This document shows, in pieces, positions 10,806 to 23,679 of a stretch of DNA of 64,000 nt. This stretch comes from Dreissena polymorpha (lineage: Eukaryota > Mollusca > Bivalvia > Myida > Dreissenidae), in assembly GCF_020536995.1 (NCBI RefSeq), contig NC_068366.1, forward strand, positions 25,859,137-25,923,136, read 5' to 3'. Each line of letters begins with the position of its first letter. Positions within the stretch are counted from its first letter, which is position 1. The notes below the pieces were generated by a model. That model saw only the letters and a program-made list of their open reading frames with translations. It was not told where the DNA came from and ran no database searches. Position numbers and translations under genes: made by a program.

Positions 10806-11896
10806 ACCCTTTTTTTTTTATAAACTGATTAATGGGTGGATCATTGAAGTTGCTTATGTGTAGGCGTTTTATTTAACTTTTATATTTGTGTCTGATTCAT
10901 GTACTTGAGTTCAATGTCTGTCCTTGTACACAGTTTGAAAGTTAAAGACTGCATTCACATACGAACATGAAACTAATGTTACAAGGTAATACAATTTAAT
11001 GCATTCTTGATAAACGATTATGTTCATAACAAAGCACCCGTTTTGAATTCAGATTACAATTTAAATTTATGTAAACTCTATCTTGTTATCTTGTTAAAAT
11101 ATAATTTGACATTACCCGCCCCCCCCCCCAACGGTTCATTTTAACGATGACATCTCGGTTGTACTTATCACTTTGACGATGTCAGTCAATTGTTGCGCAG
11201 ATAAGATACCGTAGGAATCTCCTTTGAGTTGCGAACACATTCGTTTGTTTTTGCGCTCACCAAACGAATGCAAATTCCCAACTGCTGTGTCCGTTTTGTT
11301 CAATATTATTGCGAAAGATCGATGAAGAAGATAAAGTTTATATATAAGAAGATACATTTTCGACAATGTGTCGATCAACTTAACAAAAACTGTTTCCTTT
11401 TTTAAATGAAAACCTTCCGGCTAAGTTTTCGCTGCAAAAACGCAGTAAAATAAAAGTCATCGTTGTTTTTTTCCGTTTTTAATTTACCTTACATATTTGT
11501 GGGATAAAATTGCTATTGCTTATAAACATTGCGTGCTAAGATGATTGTATCATCCTTTTTTCACGATGTTTGTTTTCAAGGTCAAATGGTCGAACTCAAT
11601 CTCTTTGTGCAATACGACAACTATTCAACGCGTATAAGGTTTTCAAACAACTGTTTTGTATATAAATCAATATCGATCTGTTATTTAAATATGGAAATAA
11701 GTTTCATTTCGTTATTTCTACAAAGTGTATGCTGGTGAAAACGGAGAACTAAGTATGGCCAAGTTTAAAGTTGATTTTATTTATCTTACTTGTGTACGTT
11801 TCTCATATACTGCGCACACGGTTTTGAAGGAAGGTCAATTTTCATGTACATGTTGCTCCTCGAAGTCAAAATCGCTTTCAGAATACCAATCACGCA

Positions 11897-12470
11897 TTGT
11901 GTGCATACTGTCGGAAGACATTCGCCGGTATTGAAGAAGCAACACGAAACTGTGTGAAATCCCTTATTTCCTACAAACGGTTTGGGCGCTTTTTTGTGTC
12001 GCACATGTTTTCGTCCGCGATTTGTACGGACACCTGGTACACTACAGCGTTGCTGTACCCTTTAATCACATTGAGCGTCTCTGATGTCACATATTAGATG
12101 CTTTCCTTGGTTTCTTATCTGGCATTACCTGCTCGACCTTGATGTTATTGTTTTGTCCAGAAAACCCACGCTCATGATCCACAATGGAAATATATATGAG
12201 CGGTATGAACAATTGTATGGAACAGGAATTAAAAAGGATTACACACATGCACTGTTGTTCATCGTCAGTTTAACATCGATGAACGAAACAAGGGCCTTGT
12301 TTCTGGACAGAATATTGACTACCTATGAGACCTGGTTGAGCTGTTTGAAACGAAACATTGACACCCCCTCCAGTCAAAGCCCGAGTTTATCAAAGCTTTG
12401 GAAAAAGATGTTCATCCAGTTGATAGATCGTTTAGCGAAATGTGAACATAGAGCCAATGTGTATTATTAG
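11897..12470 (+). other. Weak plus-strand ORFs shared by units 1 and 2
   Basis: Two overlapping open stretches (11,897-12,097 with CAYCRKTFAGIEE, and 12,084-12,470 with ALFLDRILTTYETWLSC) have clear counterparts in unit 2 (about 22,155-22,527 and 22,587-23,000). Most differences between the two copies change the amino acid, which argues against purifying selection. No known family is recognised. I list them as conserved duplicated DNA with possible but unproven coding. Confidence 0.25.
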
Positions 12471-13439
12471 ACGCACTCACAGCATCTTAACAACGTCCTA
12501 TAGTGTACTTACACAAATCAGCACAGCATTCAATGAGTGTCCACCGCGCACACGACGTTGCCTAAGGGAGCACACGGCGTTGTCATGGCGCATACACTTA
12601 TGGCGCATATCATAATCTGCATATTAAATTTTAACAAATTATAAGGCCAACATTTGAAAGTTTCGTTCGGCGCTTCAACATCATGACGAAGTCAGACAAG
12701 ACAAATAAAGACACGGTCACCTAGTCCTCCATTTTTGACATACCGTTATTACTCTAAGTTTTCGAACAATTGAAAAAAAATTCTATCCGAACATTTACAT
12801 ACGAATAATATTCAAAATAAACGTGTGTCCGAATATATAGAGACATTTCATGTTTGTTTGCCAGTTATTATCTTGAGATAAAAGAAATTAATAAATGTGC
12901 AATAATTGTATTGTTATCTACTCTCCTTTCCCTGCTTTAAATAAAATACAACTTCACTTATTACATGAAATGGTATTTAAAAACTTTATAAAAAAAAACA
13001 ATATTACTGCTTTTTGTGATCATTTCAAATGCTGTTGGGTGAAATCATTGTTTATTACCGGTATACACGGTAATCTACTCAATAACGCAATTGTAATGGT
13101 TGATTGCCCCCAGGGCATTCTATGCCAGGTTTTATGACCCTTATCCGGTTGTAAAACTCCATTATCAAAGGGTCCCAGCAAGCAAAAATATAACGACGTA
13201 ACTCCCAAATTGAATACGTGAGACTTATGTACCTATTTAAACATATGTATTAGCATGTGTAAAGGTTCATCTAGGTTTTTTAAGGTATGTCTTTGTGACA
13301 GCCGTTTTTAACAAAAGCAGATATTGTAAACATGTGACCTGCGAACATACATACGTCCAGATTAACAGCTCTTAGAATTTTATGCTGCTGGAGTTAAGGC
13401 TTTTAAACTACAAATCTGAATTTTTCCATTAGCGTCTAT

Positions 13440-14440
13440 ATAGATTTGTTTAATGCAACGAGAAGTTGAACACGTACTCATTACAAAGACATAGCAAGCT
13501 CTGAAAGAAAAGAACAAAATCATAACCGACCGACCGATACTTAATCATACAGGTAGTTATTATATCAGTCGATGTTTAGAGGTAATTTAAACTATTCGGA
13601 ATCACGTATCAAGTCATCATTTTGGTAGAATTAAACAAGATTTAACAAGATGGTTGATAATTCAGACAAAAAAAGGCACAAAAGCAGCAAAAATATTTTA
13701 CGAATATAAAGCTCTTGACGTCGTTCTTTTGCACGTGAATCTTCAAACAGTATATTCATTCCCGCTGAAAATGCAGCGTCGTAGCGATTATATATATATA
13801 TTATAATGGGAACGTAGGGATATGAATAACATGAAAACAACAGCAGGTTACTATAGTTGTGTAATACATGTATATCAGGCTGGGCAGGAGTAAAACAACG
13901 GCTCGGCAAGCCTCGGCGTTCTTTCAAACTCACTAACAATAGTCAAAACATTACCGGCATACCAACGGAAACATGCGTGATTTAACAGTTCTAAAGACGA
14001 TAGAGGTGGTTGTGTGTGGCTTTTCTCTTGTTATATTCATCTTTACTTGTTAAATATTGAAAACTGAAGGGATAATACTATTATTGTTTATAAAATCTTT
14101 TGATAATATATTTTTTAATTAATAAAATGCGCACTGCAACGTGTTCGGTTTTTAATGTGCAATTAATTTTATACTAGTATATAATATATATGTTAAAATC
14201 CATATCCTATCAATAAAGTTTACAGAAAGGGCAAGTATCTTTATCGACTATAAAACATGAGCGCCATAACCACGCACTTTTCTTTTGAATTTTGCATTTT
14301 GAATTACATGCCTCGAGTCATATTTTATAGAGTGCAATTGATCTAGAAACCTATATCAACGCATCAAATAGAAAGTAACATAATTGTGTCGATTAATATC
14401 TTGCTAATGCGTTTAGTCTCCTTTTCATTATACATTCTGC
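13440..14440. other. Spacer between units 1 and 2
   Basis: AT-rich DNA with no supported gene. A 100-codon minus-strand frame at 13,631-13,939 shows no recognisable domain or splice support. Confidence 0.6.
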
Positions 14441-15213
14441 GTTGACATATCGCTTATTTGGCGAGTGGTTATTTGCGTAACGTTATAGATCTTCAGTATG
14501 TGACAATATCACGCATTTTTTTAACTTCTGTTTTTATTAGTGGGAGATGTAAAATGTCCTTCCCTTTCAGCTGTGTACTTTATTTTCAACTTTTTTGCCA
14601 AACAATATATTGCTACGGCGAAAAGAGAGTGATAACCCGCTTATAGATGTTTTTGCAACCAAATGTATAGCCATGTCTATCATTCGAGGGAAATCATTTT
14701 GCTAAAAGAAAAACATAACTGCCGTCCTTGCGTATCATTCGCCTCGAATGACAGACAAATTGAAAAATATGTAAACAAAAACATTATAAACCGAGTGTAG
14801 TGCGCGCCCTTCCGTTTTGAGCCGAATTAAGTCAATATCGAGTAAAAAATCAAATACTAGTTCGTTTATAAAAACAGCTATAAACGGGCAATTTACTTTA
14901 CAATGTAAAACGATTGTTTCGTAATCATAACCTCTCAACATCTAAATGAGGGCAGTAGATCGTATCCTACTTAAGAGTGTAAATCCGGATCTCGCCTATT
15001 TTGGGAAAACCTTTTTTAATCATCTGGTACAAGCAACGCAGACACATTGTTCTGCACAAATGTTAGTTTCGATCGGATAAAAATAGTTAACGCGGCATGT
15101 CATTAAATTGATATATGTACCCCAGATTGGTGTTTGTATTTGAAAACTTAGCTCATGTCATTTCGAAGATATATTATTGTAAATTAGGGCTGGTGTTTCA
15201 CATTTAAACCTAC

Positions 15214-15336
15214 CAGGTCCAATAGTAAACGGGTTGCATAAATGACATTCGGGATCTCTCGTAACTTCGTTTTTAAGCATCGAAACATGACGGATTTTGC
15301 AACCACAATTGGATGGACACGTATTATTTATTTTTC
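15214..15336 (-). CDS. CPSNCGC-type Cys-rich exon, unit 2 (intact copy)
   Basis: A 123-nt minus-strand exon with acceptor CTTAG and donor GTAGGT. Both borders are in phase 1 and 40 codons are open. The peptide begins KINNTCPSNCGCKIRH and ends ECHLCNPFTIGP, with five cysteines. Phase 1 on both sides lets it sit between the mucin exon (ending phase 1) and the transmembrane exon (starting phase 1). The paralogues in units 1 and 3 are damaged and lack the acceptor AG. The exon is probably an extracellular juxtamembrane module. Its own unit has lost the donor of the preceding mucin exon, so use of this copy is doubtful. Confidence 0.55.
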
Positions 15337-15689
15337 CTAAGTATGTAATTTAAGTTTGCACAACGATGAAATCTTAATGCATGCAAGGTGTGAACATGCA
15401 TATACATAAATTATTTTAAGTATAGGTAACCTGATGACCGATTGTCAAATTGAAAAAGCGGACTTTCTGTTACAGATTCCAAACTTAGATGAAGTTTAAA
15501 TTTCTTAGAAAAAATTTAACAACGAACCTTGAAACATTCGCACAATTATATTAAGGTTATGTGTAATCTTTTACAATCATATGTTTGTAAAGCGTGTTTA
15601 ATGTTATAATAACAAGGGGAAAAGTAATGTCTCGGTTTTTGAACAATATTGAAAATCAATGTGGTTTTTCAGTTTCGATACTTATTTGG

Positions 15690-16225
15690 GTAAAGCATTG
15701 GTTGTTGTCGATGCCGGGGTTGTTGTGACTACCTGGGTTGTTGTGGGTTCCTGGGTTGTTGTGGATGCCTGGGTTGTTGTGGATACCTGGGTTGTTGTGG
15801 GCGCCTTGGTTGTTGTGGGTGCCTGGGTTGTTGTGGATGCCTGGGTTGTTGTGGGCGCCTGGGTTGTTGTGGATGCCTGGGTTGTTGTGGGCGCCTATGT
15901 TGTTGTGTATGCTTGGGTTGTTGTTGGCGCCTTGGTTGTTGTGGGCGCCTGGGTTGTTGTGGGCGCCTGGGTTGTTGTGGATGCCTGGGTTGTTGTGGAT
16001 GCCTGGGTTGTTTTGGCCGCCTTGGTTATTGTGGGTGCCTGGGTTGTTGTGGGTACCTGGGTTATTGTGGGTGCCTGAGTTGTTGTGGATGCCTGGGTTG
16101 TTGTTGGCGCCTTGGTTGTCGTGGGCGCCTGGTTTGTTGTGGCTGTCTGGGTTGTTGTGGGCGCCTGGTTTGTTGTGGCTGCCTGGGTTGTTGTGGGCGC
16201 CTGGGTTGTTGTGGGTGCCTCTTTG
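15690..16225 (-). pseudogene. Mucin-type TTTQAP repeat block, unit 2 (3' exon end missing)
   Basis: About 29 copies of an 18-bp unit, readable as TTTQAP, HNNPGA or, on the other strand, VVGAWV, depending on frame. The conserved STDISGQRG end and its donor, present in units 1 and 3, are absent: the repeats run straight into sequence that is intronic in unit 3 (about 32,530). That implies a deletion of roughly 250 bp. All frames stay open through the repeat, which is a property of the unit and not evidence for several genes. Confidence 0.6.
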
Positions 16226-16438
16226 AAATTTTTTATATAGTTTCATAATGATTTAAACATGGTGAATAAAATATTATTGAAACACTTTTGGCATTAAGAT
16301 GTAACTTAATCAATATACGGGCAGTTCAATAGGAAGGTTATCGACACTAGGCTGGGTTGATGCTACATTTTAATTCTATTTTATATATGTAGCGCATATA
16401 CAATCAGTGTTCTATTATGCTTGATGCGTCATAGTACC

Positions 16439-16597
16439 TGGAACGTCTTCCATTACATTAGCACTGGTAGCGCAGCAGATTTCCTCAAATCCGCCGTCTT
16501 TGCATAAGAAGATACTGTTGTTTTTTTTAAATAAATTCCACGCAACCTTTCCCATAGTGGTAATCAACAATTTGGTCGTTTTCAACGCATCCATGGA
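16439..16597 (-). pseudogene. Broken ShK-like exon, unit 2
   Basis: Homologous to 2,309-2,458 and 33,964-34,110. It starts well (acceptor, then HGCVEND...) and keeps a GTACT donor. A T/A-rich insertion in the middle brings an in-frame stop after the second cysteine and shifts the frame of the CC-containing end. It is a dead host exon. Confidence 0.65.
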
Positions 16598-16911
16598 CTG
16601 AAGTGAATAAAAAAGATAATTGGAACCTTATAATTGATTTGTTAACTTTTTTTTCAGTCAGTCAGTCAGTCAATCATCTGTTGAAGCATGGTAGTATCCT
16701 TTTAAAATTAATTGTCTGGTTAAACGACCTTATCAAGCGTTTACGAAACATACAAATTATGTCATATCTTGTAAGTTAAATCGTATTTTATAGGTAAAGC
16801 ATGTACAGATATGAAAATGAATGCGCCCTTAATCGAATTTGATACTTGGTTTCAATCATCGACCATAAGGTGACAAATAACCCATGTATCGCCCTGTCAG
16901 ATCTCTGTCAG

Positions 16912-17190
16912 TTCACAGTAAGTCGTCTATTTAATACTGTAAATAAGCAATCTTCCTTAAGTAAGAAAACATAACGATAACAGCAGAACTCTCAAAATTA
17001 TTCAATCGTTTCACGTTGTAACGCTTTATAATTTAATGGTTTCTAAATCCTCAAAACATGCATATTTAGGATATTTTAGAGCATCGTAAATGTTGAGTAT
17101 TACTGTTTCCTTGCAAGTATCATAAATAAAACGAAAATTTGCAAAACTAGAACATTTTTTTCAATGATGTCAAATTACTTAAGCGTGAAA
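16912..17190 (-). mobile_element. tRNA-headed short element, truncated copy C
   Basis: Matches the half of copies A and B that lies 5' of the tRNA-like part (for example the GAGCATCGTAAAT segment). The tRNA-like region and the other half are missing. Confidence 0.55.
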
Positions 17191-17436
17191 AGGTAACTTT
17201 GAGATTTCGTATTAATAAATCATGATTGATTTATTCAACAATTAAATAAAAAAGTAAGGTCTAGATAAACATTTGGCAATGCTTTCCGATAAATAAACTT
17301 TCATAGTAGTGTTTTAATTCCTCAATTTCAATACAGTTATTTGAAAGAAGATTTCACAACAACACTTTGTCAAATTACGATAAATATTTGATTATTGAAG
17401 TATTTAGCAAGAAAATGTTAAATATGATATTTTCAT

Positions 17437-17810
<374 letters not shown>

Positions 17811-18384
17811 TTTTTGTTTGTATGTCTGCTTCCATAACTGTTAAAATGATTGTTTTGTTATAATTATGTCCACTGGTATATTACCAAATGTATGCCAATT
17901 ATTCTGCGGTAAAATTAGTTATACTGATAAAATATATATACATTGCGTATTTACAATTTTATGAGAGAAGCGTGAACATAACACAATATTTTCCAGTACG
18001 TGTTCTACCAAAACAAAAAAAATGAATTTGACCAGCTTAAATTGCGACAACGCCTGCCAGGAACCACTTCAGTGCTTGTCGAATATGTAAAAGCGCAATA
18101 ATACAATTTGAAACATTTAATATAAAGTCAGAAAACAAAACACAAACAAAAAAAAAAAGATTAAAAAAACGTTTGCGGTCGATCTCTTATTGCCAAAAGT
18201 GCATACATGTAAGTAATTCTACATGCAATATTTGTTCTATAATAAAAATTATAAAATGCATAATAATAAAAATATGAAAAATAAATAAATAATAATAATA
18301 ATGCGAATTATACAAAAAAATGCTGATATGATTTAAGTAAATACATAAATAAATAGGAATTATTTGTATTAATCCTGTACTTAC

Positions 18385-18430
18385 GTTGTCCATAACAATG
18401 TTAGACCAACTATGTTCAGCAAATAGTTCC
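18385..18430 (-). other. Conserved donor-like exon end, unit 2
   Basis: Same ATGGACAAC then GTAAGTAC arrangement as at 10,759 and 37,952. Confidence 0.35.
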
Positions 18431-18948
18431 TTATCTTGTTATTTTGTAAACTGACTAATGGGTGGATGATTAAAGTCACTAATATGTAGGCGTTTTATTT
18501 CACTTTTATAATTTGTGTCTCATTAATGTACTAACGTTCCATCTCTATCCTTGCACACAGTTTTAAAGTTAAAGACTGCATTCAAATACGAACCCAAAAC
18601 TGATGTTAGAAGGTACTACAATTTAATACAGATTTGATAAACGATTTTATCCCACCTTTACAGCGAATTCGGTTGATTAAAGCCGTGTTTATTAAATTTC
18701 GGCTATAATCAAGGGCACGGCTATAATTAACGGCACGCAATGACGTCATCAACTGCCAAACCGGGACTTTTTTTTTCCCACGCACCTCGTCACTTGTATT
18801 TGCCAAGTGCATCAATAATAAAAACAATCTCAAATGTTTGTCAATCTTAATGACCTTAAAACAAATAAATGTTGTAAAAAACGTGTTTGTTGTCATTTAT
18901 TGTCATTACACTTCTAGTATTAGGTAAATTTAACACTATGTTGCAAAT

Positions 18949-19284
18949 ATGTTCTGTTGTTGTTGCTCTCCTTTGACGGAGTCAGTTCGAGTCGCTAACA
19001 TTAACTATAGAAAACAATCGTCTGCGAAATTGTTACACCTCAAAATATCTGACGAATTTAACAAAGCCAATTGCTCATTAATTTGGGATGAATTAAATGA
19101 AAATGTGCAACAAGCAACTAAAACAATGGAATTAACACTAAGCATGTTCCAGGAACAATATTGGTTTGATACATCTAGTTTGTTTACAAATGAGATTGAA
19201 TTGACAACTGAGAATGAAACCAGCCCCAGTAGTAACTTTGGTTCTGATGCACCATCCAGTAGCAATGCCATCCCCCAACTTTAA
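18949..19284 (+). CDS. ORF of unknown function upstream of the recombinase exons
   Basis: An open frame of 111 codons in the insert, with Ser/Thr/Asn-rich C-terminal half and no recognised domain. It lies in the expected place for the N-terminal part of the recombinase protein, but no clear splice donor links it to 19,314. Confidence 0.3.
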   Translation: MFCCCCSPLTESVRVANINYRKQSSAKLLHLKISDEFNKANCSLIWDELNENVQQATKTMELTLSMFQEQYWFDTSSLFTNEIELTTENETSPSSNFGSDAPSSSNAIPQL

Positions 19285-19313
19285 ATCCTATTACAGACAT
19301 GCCTGACAATTAG

Positions 19314-20833
19314 GAGTTCTTAGATGTTAACCGCATTGTCCGAAATGAAAATAAAAAGACTGTAGCAAAGACCTTGTCTGACATAAACAAATTTAAAACG
19401 TTTCTAATGTCAAAAGCTGAATCAAAAGAAATCCACCACATAGAACCAACTCTTCTTGATGAGTATTTGGCCACTTTCCTGTTGTCCCTTAAAAAGTCAA
19501 ATGGCACAGATTCTGAACCAAGCTCTCTCCGTGGCATCATCGCTAATGTTGACAGGTACCTAAAACGACATCGCTTTGGATGTTCAGTCATGACAGGGAC
19601 TGGAGTCCAATTTACACTCACAAGAGACACCTACAATGCAAAGAAAAAAAGTCTTAAGAAACAGGTAAAATTAAGATGAACGGTTATAATTAAAAGAAAT
19701 TGTCAAAATAACATATTGAACAGAAAACGTATCATTCTTGACATCATTGGGGAAAAATCCAAGTGTAGTCTGTACGAAACTATTACGCTGGCGACATAAA
19801 GTTGAAATTAATAAATAAAAGTCGAAAAGTCACATTAAACAGTATTACTGTAAGCCTACGAAAGATAGAATACTAAAAAAATAAATCTGAATTAAAAAAT
19901 ATAGTCGAAAAGTTAAATGAAACAGTATAAGAAATATAAAACACCTATTTAGGGTAAGGGAAACCTTCCTAGGGAGGCCCATCCGCTGATTGATACCGAC
20001 ATCGATCTGCTCTGGCAGAAGGGGATGTTTGGCACCGAGTCTCCGAAGGCCTTGTTAAATACAATCTGGATGATCAACTGCCTTCATTTTGGCTTGCGAG
20101 GAACCACGGAGCAATACAATTTGCGGTAACAAACCTTTTTAACACACAAACACACAAAATATGTACCAATTTTTCTCATTATTTTTCACCCCATTTTACA
20201 AAGTACATCCGCTTCAACTTAAATGCTGTCTTTTGTTGTTGTTCATATCTGACATAAAATAAAGATTCTTGTATCTTGTAAGGTGGGGAGACGTTCGCCT
20301 CCGTGTAGACTCGAATGATGTGGAGTATCTTGAGTTAAACAAGCGCCAAACGAAAACACGCACAGGAGAGAACATCGCTGACATAAGACAAGTGTCTCCC
20401 AAGATGTTCGGCACTTCTGAACCAAGAAATCCTGTGTTAATTTACAAGCTTTACTAAAAATATGCGTCCATCTGATTTTTCTTCAGATCAGCACCCTTTC
20501 TACCTGGCAATACGCACAATTGACACTGCATCACAGTGGTTCTTGCGTCAACAATTGGGTGTCAACAAGCTAGGTCTGATGCTGAAGGCCATGACAAAAG
20601 ACGCCGGCTTTCCCGAGCACAAGAGAATAACAAACCACTCAGTTCGCAGATTCCTGGTCCAAAAACTTCGAAATGGAAACATTCCACCCACTGAAATCAT
20701 TGCCATAACAGGGCACAAAAATATCCAACCCATAACCAATTATTCCACCATATCTGTTGAACAGCAGCAAAAGTGTTCCAACATTCTATCTCAGTCCAAT
20801 AAATGTAACAACCCAACCATTTCCTCTTGTTAA
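19314..20833 (+). CDS. Crypton-type (DUF3504) tyrosine recombinase, three exons, probably interrupted
   Basis: Exon 1 (about 19,314-19,663) encodes the N-terminal SAM-like DNA-binding part (TLSDINKFKTFL, LLDEYLATFLLSLKK) and ends in a GTAAAA donor. Exon 2 (19,953-20,125) encodes GKGNLPREAHPL through HFGLRGTTEQYNL with the first catalytic Arg. Exon 3 starts at 20,283 (RWGDVRLRVD) and carries the catalytic box HSVRR (~20,637), GHKN and the Tyr in NYST (~20,737). The R, HxxR and Y residues of tyrosine recombinases are all present. One frame change near 20,457 separates the exon 3 halves, so this copy is probably dead. Related domesticated genes (KIAA1958, ZMYM, QRICH1 types) exist; the sharp insertion in one of three paralogous units favours a transposon. 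Confidence 0.7.
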
Positions 20834-21274
20834 CCTTCATGCACTCAAACTGTGGCCGAAATGAAGCCAACACAACCAATGTCTACTGTTGAAAAAGTTG
20901 ATCTTGATGTTCGCTCCACCCAGTCACTTCATCAGCAAATGTTTGAATTTTGAAAGTGAATTGTGTGTGGTGTTAGGCTACGTTGTATACAAAGGTAGTT
21001 CCTTGAATATAACAATTGAATGTTATATTGATGTTATACAACTTTTAGAATTGCAATTCAATATGAATAAAATTGTTGTTAATAACGCACGACTCTTTGT
21101 CACAGAACGATATTCTGATTTTTAAAACTGACAATTTGATCGCGGTTATTTTTGGAACGCGGAGTAATACACTGACCTTGGTTACACTACAGTCATTATC
21201 AAAGTACGACAAACACTCATGAAAACTAATTTTGTTAAAATAAAAAGGTTTACTGAATAAAAAAGTGGGATAAA

Positions 21275-21424
21275 TAGAAAAATAGGTTAGTGCTGATTAT
21301 AGATCAGGTGTATCATGCTCGGCACGAAAACGAAAAAGCACTCGCCCAGGCTCGTGCTCTTTGTTTTCTATGTCTCGCATGATAAACCTGATCTATAATC
21401 AACACTAACCTATTATTCTCTATA
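21275..21424. repeat. Large hairpin at the right edge of the recombinase element
   Basis: The arms (about 21,283-21,320 and 21,386-21,424) share AATAGGTTAGTG / CACTAACCTATT and GATTATAGATCAGG / CCTGATCTATAATC and surround a loop rich in GCTCG motifs. It may be a terminal signal of the element or a separate palindromic insertion. Confidence 0.65.
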
Positions 21425-22154
21425 TGTGCATAACACAGCACCCGTATTGAATTCGCACCAGATTACAATTTAAATGTATGTAAAACCTATCATGTCACAA
21501 ATATAATGTCACATTTAATTTCATTTTAACGATCATGTCTCGTCGGTACTTGTAACTTTGACGATGTAAGTCGATTGATGCGAAAATAGGATAACGTAGG
21601 AAATCTCCGTTGAGGAGCGAAAACATTCGTTTGTTTTTGCGCGCACCAACCAAGTGCAAATTCCCGATGCACGTCCGTGTCGGTTAAGCAGTTTAAAAAT
21701 AATGCAAAAGATCGATGAAGAATACGAAGTTCATGTATAAGAAGATCCGATTTCGACATTATGTCGACCAAACTAACAAAAATGTTTTTCATTTTTATTT
21801 TAAATAAAAACCTTCAGGCTAAGTTTTTCGCTGCAAGAACGCAGTGAAATTAAAGTCTTCGGTATATTCTCCTTTTGGATTTTCCTCATATATAGGTGGG
21901 ATAAAATTACTTTTGTTTATTAACATTGCATTTTTTAAGATATTTGTATCATCCATTTTTCAAAATGATTTTTTTTCAATGTCACATGGTCCAACTCCAT
22001 CTCTGTATGCATTACGAGTATTCATCCGCGTATAAGGTTTTCAAACTGCTGTTTTGTATATTACTCAATCTATATATCGCTTATTTAAATATGGACAGCA
22101 GTTTCATTACGTTATTCCTACACTTTTTATGCTCGTGAAAACGGAGAACTAAAT

Positions 22155-23000
22155 ATGGCCAAGTTAAATATGATTTTATTTATCTTACTTGTGTACGCTT
22201 CTCATATACTGTGCACACGGTTTTATACGAATGTCGATTTTCATGTACATGTTTCTCACCGAAGTCAAAATCGCTTTCCGAATACCAACCACGCATTGTG
22301 TGCATACTGTCGGAAGCCTTTCGCCGGTATTGAAGAATCAATACGACACTGTATCAAATCTCATATTTCCGACATACGGTTTGGACGCCTTTTTTGTGTC
22401 ATACATGTTTTCGTCCGAAATGTGTACGGACACCTGGTACACAACAGCATTGCTGTACCCCGTGGTCACATTGGCCGTCCCTGATGTAACATATTTAATG
22501 CTTGCCGTTGTTTCATATCTGGCATGAACTGCTCTACCTTGATGTTATTGTGTTTTAATGGAAAGATATATTAGCGGTATGAACAATTGTATGGAACAAG
22601 AATAAAAAATGATTACACACATGAACTGTTGTTCATCGTCAGTTTTGCATCGATGAACGAATCAAGAGTCTTGTTTCTGGACAGAATAGTGACTACCTAT
22701 GAGACCTGGTTTAGCTGTTTGAAAGACACCATTGACACCACACCCAGACTAAGCCCGTGTGCATCAAAGCTTTGGAGAAAAAAACAACATTTTCATCTAG
22801 TTGATCGATTGTTGCAAAATATTAACAAAGGGCCAATGTGTATCATTAAACGGACTCACGGCATCATGGCAACGTCCTTATCGTGTCCTTACAGAAAATA
22901 CCACAGCATTAAATGTGTTCTCACCGCCCACAAGACGTTGCCTAAAGGAGCATACGGCGTTGTCATGACGCATGCACTAACGGCGCATATCATAATCTGA
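22155..23000 (+). other. Weak plus-strand ORFs, unit 2 counterpart
   Basis: Frames at 22,155-22,484 (a Cys/His pattern, CAYCRKPFAGIEESIRHCIKSH in outline), 22,189-22,527 and 22,587-23,000 match those in unit 1. The first starts with a hydrophobic stretch (MAKLNMILFILLVYASHIL) that could pass for a signal peptide, but the unit 1 copy breaks it. Low support for coding. Confidence 0.25.
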
Positions 23001-23149
23001 ATTTTAAATTTTAACAAATAATAATGCCAAAATTTGATAGTTTCGTTCGGCGCTTCAACAGCATGACGAAAAAAGGCAATACAAAGGTAGACACGGTTAC
23101 CTAGTCCTCCATTTTCGACATTTATGTACATGCCATGGGACACAGGAAA

Positions 23150-23415
23150 CTAAGAATCAAACCACGCTACGGCTTCTCCAACGCGTTCCCCAGCGACATG
23201 TGAAAACTCAAAGCCGCGACCCATGATTTTAAATTGCTCAATATAATCGCCGCGATGTGGCGTTTCAGGTATTTGCCCGGCGCCACCAGCGACCGCGCAG
23301 CGCGCATTTCGACGTTTTGCGTGTATCCTGGACGCCCCTGGAGCGCCGCCCTGGTTTGAGTAGGGTTCTACTTGCGTTGTACGCAACTCGAAAATCGAAT
23401 ACGCTACATGCATTT
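23150..23415. other. GC-rich patch
   Basis: A GC-rich island inside AT-rich DNA, absent from unit 1 at the same place. It has an 87-codon minus-strand frame with no recognised domain. It is probably a short insertion of unknown type. Confidence 0.35.
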
Positions 23416-23679
23416 ACCTATTTAAACGTATGTATTAAATGTATTTAATGTATGTCTTCGTGATAGCCGTTTTTAATTAAAGCAGAAATTGTAAACATGA
23501 GTCTTGCGAACAAACGTACGTCCAGATTAACAGTTCTACGATGTTGTATGGATTAATTTCGTGTTGGCTCTTAATTACAGCTCTGAGTTTCTTAAAGTCT
23601 AATGGACAATATAGCATTTCACCTCTGCTGCTTGAGTTAAGGCTTTAAGACCACAAATCTGAATTTTCCAACGCTAAGG

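Larger units (their letters stand above)
1..13440. repeat. Segmental duplication unit 1 (possibly cut by window start)
   Basis: This stretch aligns, in the same order, with unit 2 (about 14,440-23,680) and in large part with unit 3 (about 31,330-38,700). Shared landmarks are the Cys-rich exon near 205-326, the TTTQAP mucin repeats, the ShK-like exon, a tetranucleotide array, an AAT-rich patch, a conserved donor-like site at 10,759 and a block near 11,100-11,450. Units 1 and 2 also share 11,450-13,440 with 21,800-23,680. Unit 1 is longer because a Penelope-like element of about 6.1 kb sits in its AAT patch. The left boundary is not visible. Confidence 0.85.
18648..21424 (+). mobile_element. 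Crypton-like tyrosine-recombinase element inserted in unit 2
   Basis: Units 1 and 3 read straight through this point (GATAAACGATTATGTTCATAA in unit 1), whereas unit 2 is interrupted by ~2.78 kb. The insert carries exons for a tyrosine recombinase of the Crypton/DUF3504 type (19,314-20,833). TATCCCAC at 18,648 and its complement GTGGGATA at about 21,275 form short inverted repeats, and the right edge is a large hairpin. Cryptons typically lack long inverted repeats, so the exact ends are uncertain. Confidence 0.65.

Noticed and set aside
11136-11378. Minus-strand frame shared by position with 21,526-21,792 and 38,367-38,579
   Set aside because: The DNA is homologous between units but the three peptides are not, so it is conserved non-coding sequence at most.
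13631-13939. 102-codon minus-strand frame in the unit 1/unit 2 spacer
   Set aside because: No domain, no splice support and no paralogue in the other units.
15659-16248. Plus-strand frames rich in Val/Trp or Gly/Leu/Cys across the mucin repeats
   Set aside because: They are the antisense of the 18-bp mucin unit, whose real exon ends and donor lie on the minus strand.
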